From the NCBI GenBank assembly GCA_017424205.1, contig JAFPAS010000085.1:1-8070 (forward strand): a stretch of DNA of 8,070 nt, written 5' to 3'. Below are positions 6,721 through 8,070 of this stretch, one piece after another. The notes below the pieces were generated by a model. It made no database searches. It was not told the origin of the DNA and saw only the letters and a program-made list of their open reading frames with translations. Position numbers and translations under genes: made by a program. This DNA is from Prevotella sp. (lineage in GTDB: Bacteria > Bacteroidota > Bacteroidia > Bacteroidales > Bacteroidaceae). How positions within the stretch are numbered: the stretch's first letter is position 1; every line of letters starts with the position of its first letter.

Positions 6721-6746
6721 TCAATACTTTCATGTAATTATCTGTA

Positions 6747-8070
6747 TTAGAATGGCAGACCAACAGAGAAATGGAAGGCAAAATCACGAGACAAATCGGG
6801 ATGCAATATCGGATAATGCTCCTTGCTATTATTATAGACTGGATTGACAGCCTTCATGCCGGCATCGAATCTCAAAATGAAATAATTGAAGTTCAATCTT
6901 AGGCCCAAACCGTATGCCACTGCCATTTGTTTATAGAATTCGTCAATTCTAAATTGACCGCCCGGCTGATTTTCATAATTGCGAATTGTCCAGATATTAC
7001 CTGCATCAATAAATGCCGCACCATAAAATTTCCAAAAGAGGAACGTACGATACTCTATGTTAAAATCGAGTTTTATATCGCCGGTCTGATTAATAAAATC
7101 TATTCGTCCGTCATTTCCGGAATATGAACCCGGACCCAAACCACGGACGCTCCAGCCACGGACGCTATTTGCTCCGCCAGAGAAATATCTCTTCTCAAAC
7201 GGCAGCACCTTGCTATTTCCATAAGGATAGGCTATGCCAAAGCCACCATGCAACACCAACTCTGACGTCGGAGAAAGCTTTATCATATGCGTAGCATCTA
7301 TATCTGCTTTAACATACTGCGCATATGCTATATTAAATAATGTGTTCTGTCCATCATCATTTTTCCCGAAGATGCTCAAAGTCGAGAATGCGCTAAGCAG
7401 ATTGCCCGCTGTTTCGAAATTAACCTTTAACGCATTAACACCGTTATTATATACAAGGCCAAGACCAATCTTCATAATAAACAGGTCTTCGTAATTGTAT
7501 CGCAGAATGGCATTATGATTTGATTCAGACTCAAGATAATCTTTCTTGAATGTTTCTGAAATCCATGGCATATAGATATAATTCAGATCGAGCACATCTA
7601 AGGTATATCTGACATGGTGATTGGGTTCTGCCCATCTGTATCGCATCGCAGCTGAGAACATACGTCGGTGAAACTCTGGACGATTTTGCAAGTTATACGC
7701 AACTGTCAGTTCACTCGTCGAAAGGATGCTTCGCTTGAAGGTGTTAGATATAAAGGGGAATAAGAATCTAGGGAACTCTAATTTAGATTCCACACCATAC
7801 TCTACATAATCCTTGTTGTTATATCCCTCTAATCCCGTGATTGCTTCATACGCTCCTCTAAACTGAATAGAGAATGTTTCTGAACCACGGAACAGATTAC
7901 GATTCTCATATACGAAAGACAATGCCGCTCCTAAATCGCCTGCCGTATTAGTGCCTTCTGGCTGAATAGAAATAGAATTAGGCTTTCTTGGCGAAAGCTG
8001 TATATTACAATCTAAAAAACGCTTTCCTGTTGTATCATTAATTTCTGTAAAGCGTATATTCGTGTACCTC
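6747..8070 (-). CDS. Omp85 (BamA/TamA-like) outer-membrane protein, C-terminal part
   Basis: The frame stays open to the right edge of the window, so the N-terminus and the POTRA domains lie outside; 440 residues are visible. The first about 50 residues (TNIRFTEINDTTGKRFLDCN, then SISIQPEGTNTAGDLGAALS) look like the end of the last POTRA and the entry to the barrel. The rest is a beta-barrel carrying the Omp85 hallmarks: SGGANSVRGWSVRGLGPGS, with the loop-6 VRGW at visible residues 303-306; FIDAGNIW at about 353-360; and a C-terminal strand ending in Phe (FHFSVGLPF), the usual assembly signal. Members insert or translocate proteins at the outer membrane. Whether this is the essential BamA or a TamA-like paralogue cannot be decided from this part. 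A TTG codon at 7922 is internal, not the start. Codon use is more relaxed (ATA, TTT, GAT, CGA) than in the receptor gene. Confidence 0.9.
   Translation of the reverse strand, partial: RYTNIRFTEINDTTGKRFLDCNIQLSPRKPNSISIQPEGTNTAGDLGAALSFVYENRNLFRGSETFSIQFRGAYEAITGLEGYNNKDYVEYGVESKLEFPRFLFPFISNTFKRSILSTSELTVAYNLQNRPEFHRRMFSAAMRYRWAEPNHHVRYTLDVLDLNYIYMPWISETFKKDYLESESNHNAILRYNYEDLFIMKIGLGLVYNNGVNALKVNFETAGNLLSAFSTLSIFGKNDDGQNTLFNIAYAQYVKADIDATHMIKLSPTSELVLHGGFGIAYPYGNSKVLPFEKRYFSGGANSVRGWSVRGLGPGSYSGNDGRIDFINQTGDIKLDFNIEYRTFLFWKFYGAAFIDAGNIWTIRNYENQPGGQFRIDEFYKQMAVAYGLGLRLNFNYFILRFDAGMKAVNPVYNNSKEHYPILHPDLSRDFAFHFSVGLPF

Larger units (their letters stand above)
6589..6746 (-). promoter_or_regulatory. 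AT-rich intergenic leader of the receptor gene
   Basis: This 158-bp gap separates the Omp85 stop codon from the receptor start. It contains the probable -7 element (6652-6659), a direct repeat resembling an operator (6701-6720), and a 5' leader of about 57 nt that carries two copies of AAATGTTT (+ strand 6599-6606 and 6631-6638). No GC-rich hairpin terminator is visible after the Omp85 gene, so some read-through into the receptor is possible. Confidence 0.5.

Noticed and set aside
6927..7494. Two + strand open frames (66 and 86 residues) opposite the Omp85 gene
   Set aside because: They overlap a clear Omp85 barrel including the VRGW loop, and have no independent support.
7920..7922. TTG codon as the start of a 391-residue Omp85 protein
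   Set aside because: The frame continues upstream without a stop to the window edge, with Omp85-type sequence (EGTNTAGDLGAALS), so this is an internal codon.

Overview
The window looks like a chromosomal segment from a Bacteroidales bacterium, probably of the Prevotella/Segatella or Bacteroides type. The grounds are the protein families (an Oar-like TonB-dependent receptor, BACON domains, DUF6249), a surface-type lipoprotein signal (Cys followed by Ser-Glu-Glu-Glu), A-rich leaders without clear Shine-Dalgarno sequences, and a TAnnTTTG-type -7 promoter element. The genus is an inference.

Layout: positions 61-1418 on the + strand hold a tight three-gene operon. It encodes a DUF6249-like membrane protein, an ECF-type RNA polymerase sigma factor with a GTG start, and a small two-helix membrane protein that overlaps the sigma gene by 4 bp. 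Positions 1419-1719 are the gap between two convergent transcription units. This gap contains three stem-loops, two of which look like intrinsic terminators and share short sequence blocks. On the - strand, read from the right edge, come the C-terminal 440 residues of an Omp85 (BamA/TamA-like) outer-membrane protein, a 158-bp AT-rich regulatory gap, an Oar-like TonB-dependent receptor of about 1121 residues, and, 18 bp further on, a 494-residue surface lipoprotein built from two BACON(-like) and three OB-like repeats.

How the genes work together: the receptor and lipoprotein almost certainly form one transcription unit, from a promoter near 6652-6659 to the terminator at 1653-1689. Both use strongly biased codons, which suggests high expression. 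The pair resembles a SusC/SusD arrangement in logic (TonB-dependent channel plus surface lipoprotein), but the lipoprotein is not SusD-like and its ligand is unknown. The sigma operon has no FecR-type anti-sigma gene, and the receptor has no N-terminal STN signalling domain, so nothing in the sequence ties the sigma factor to the receptor. The best candidate for an undescribed system here is the Oar-like receptor plus BACON/OB lipoprotein. No RNA genes, CRISPR arrays or mobile elements were seen.
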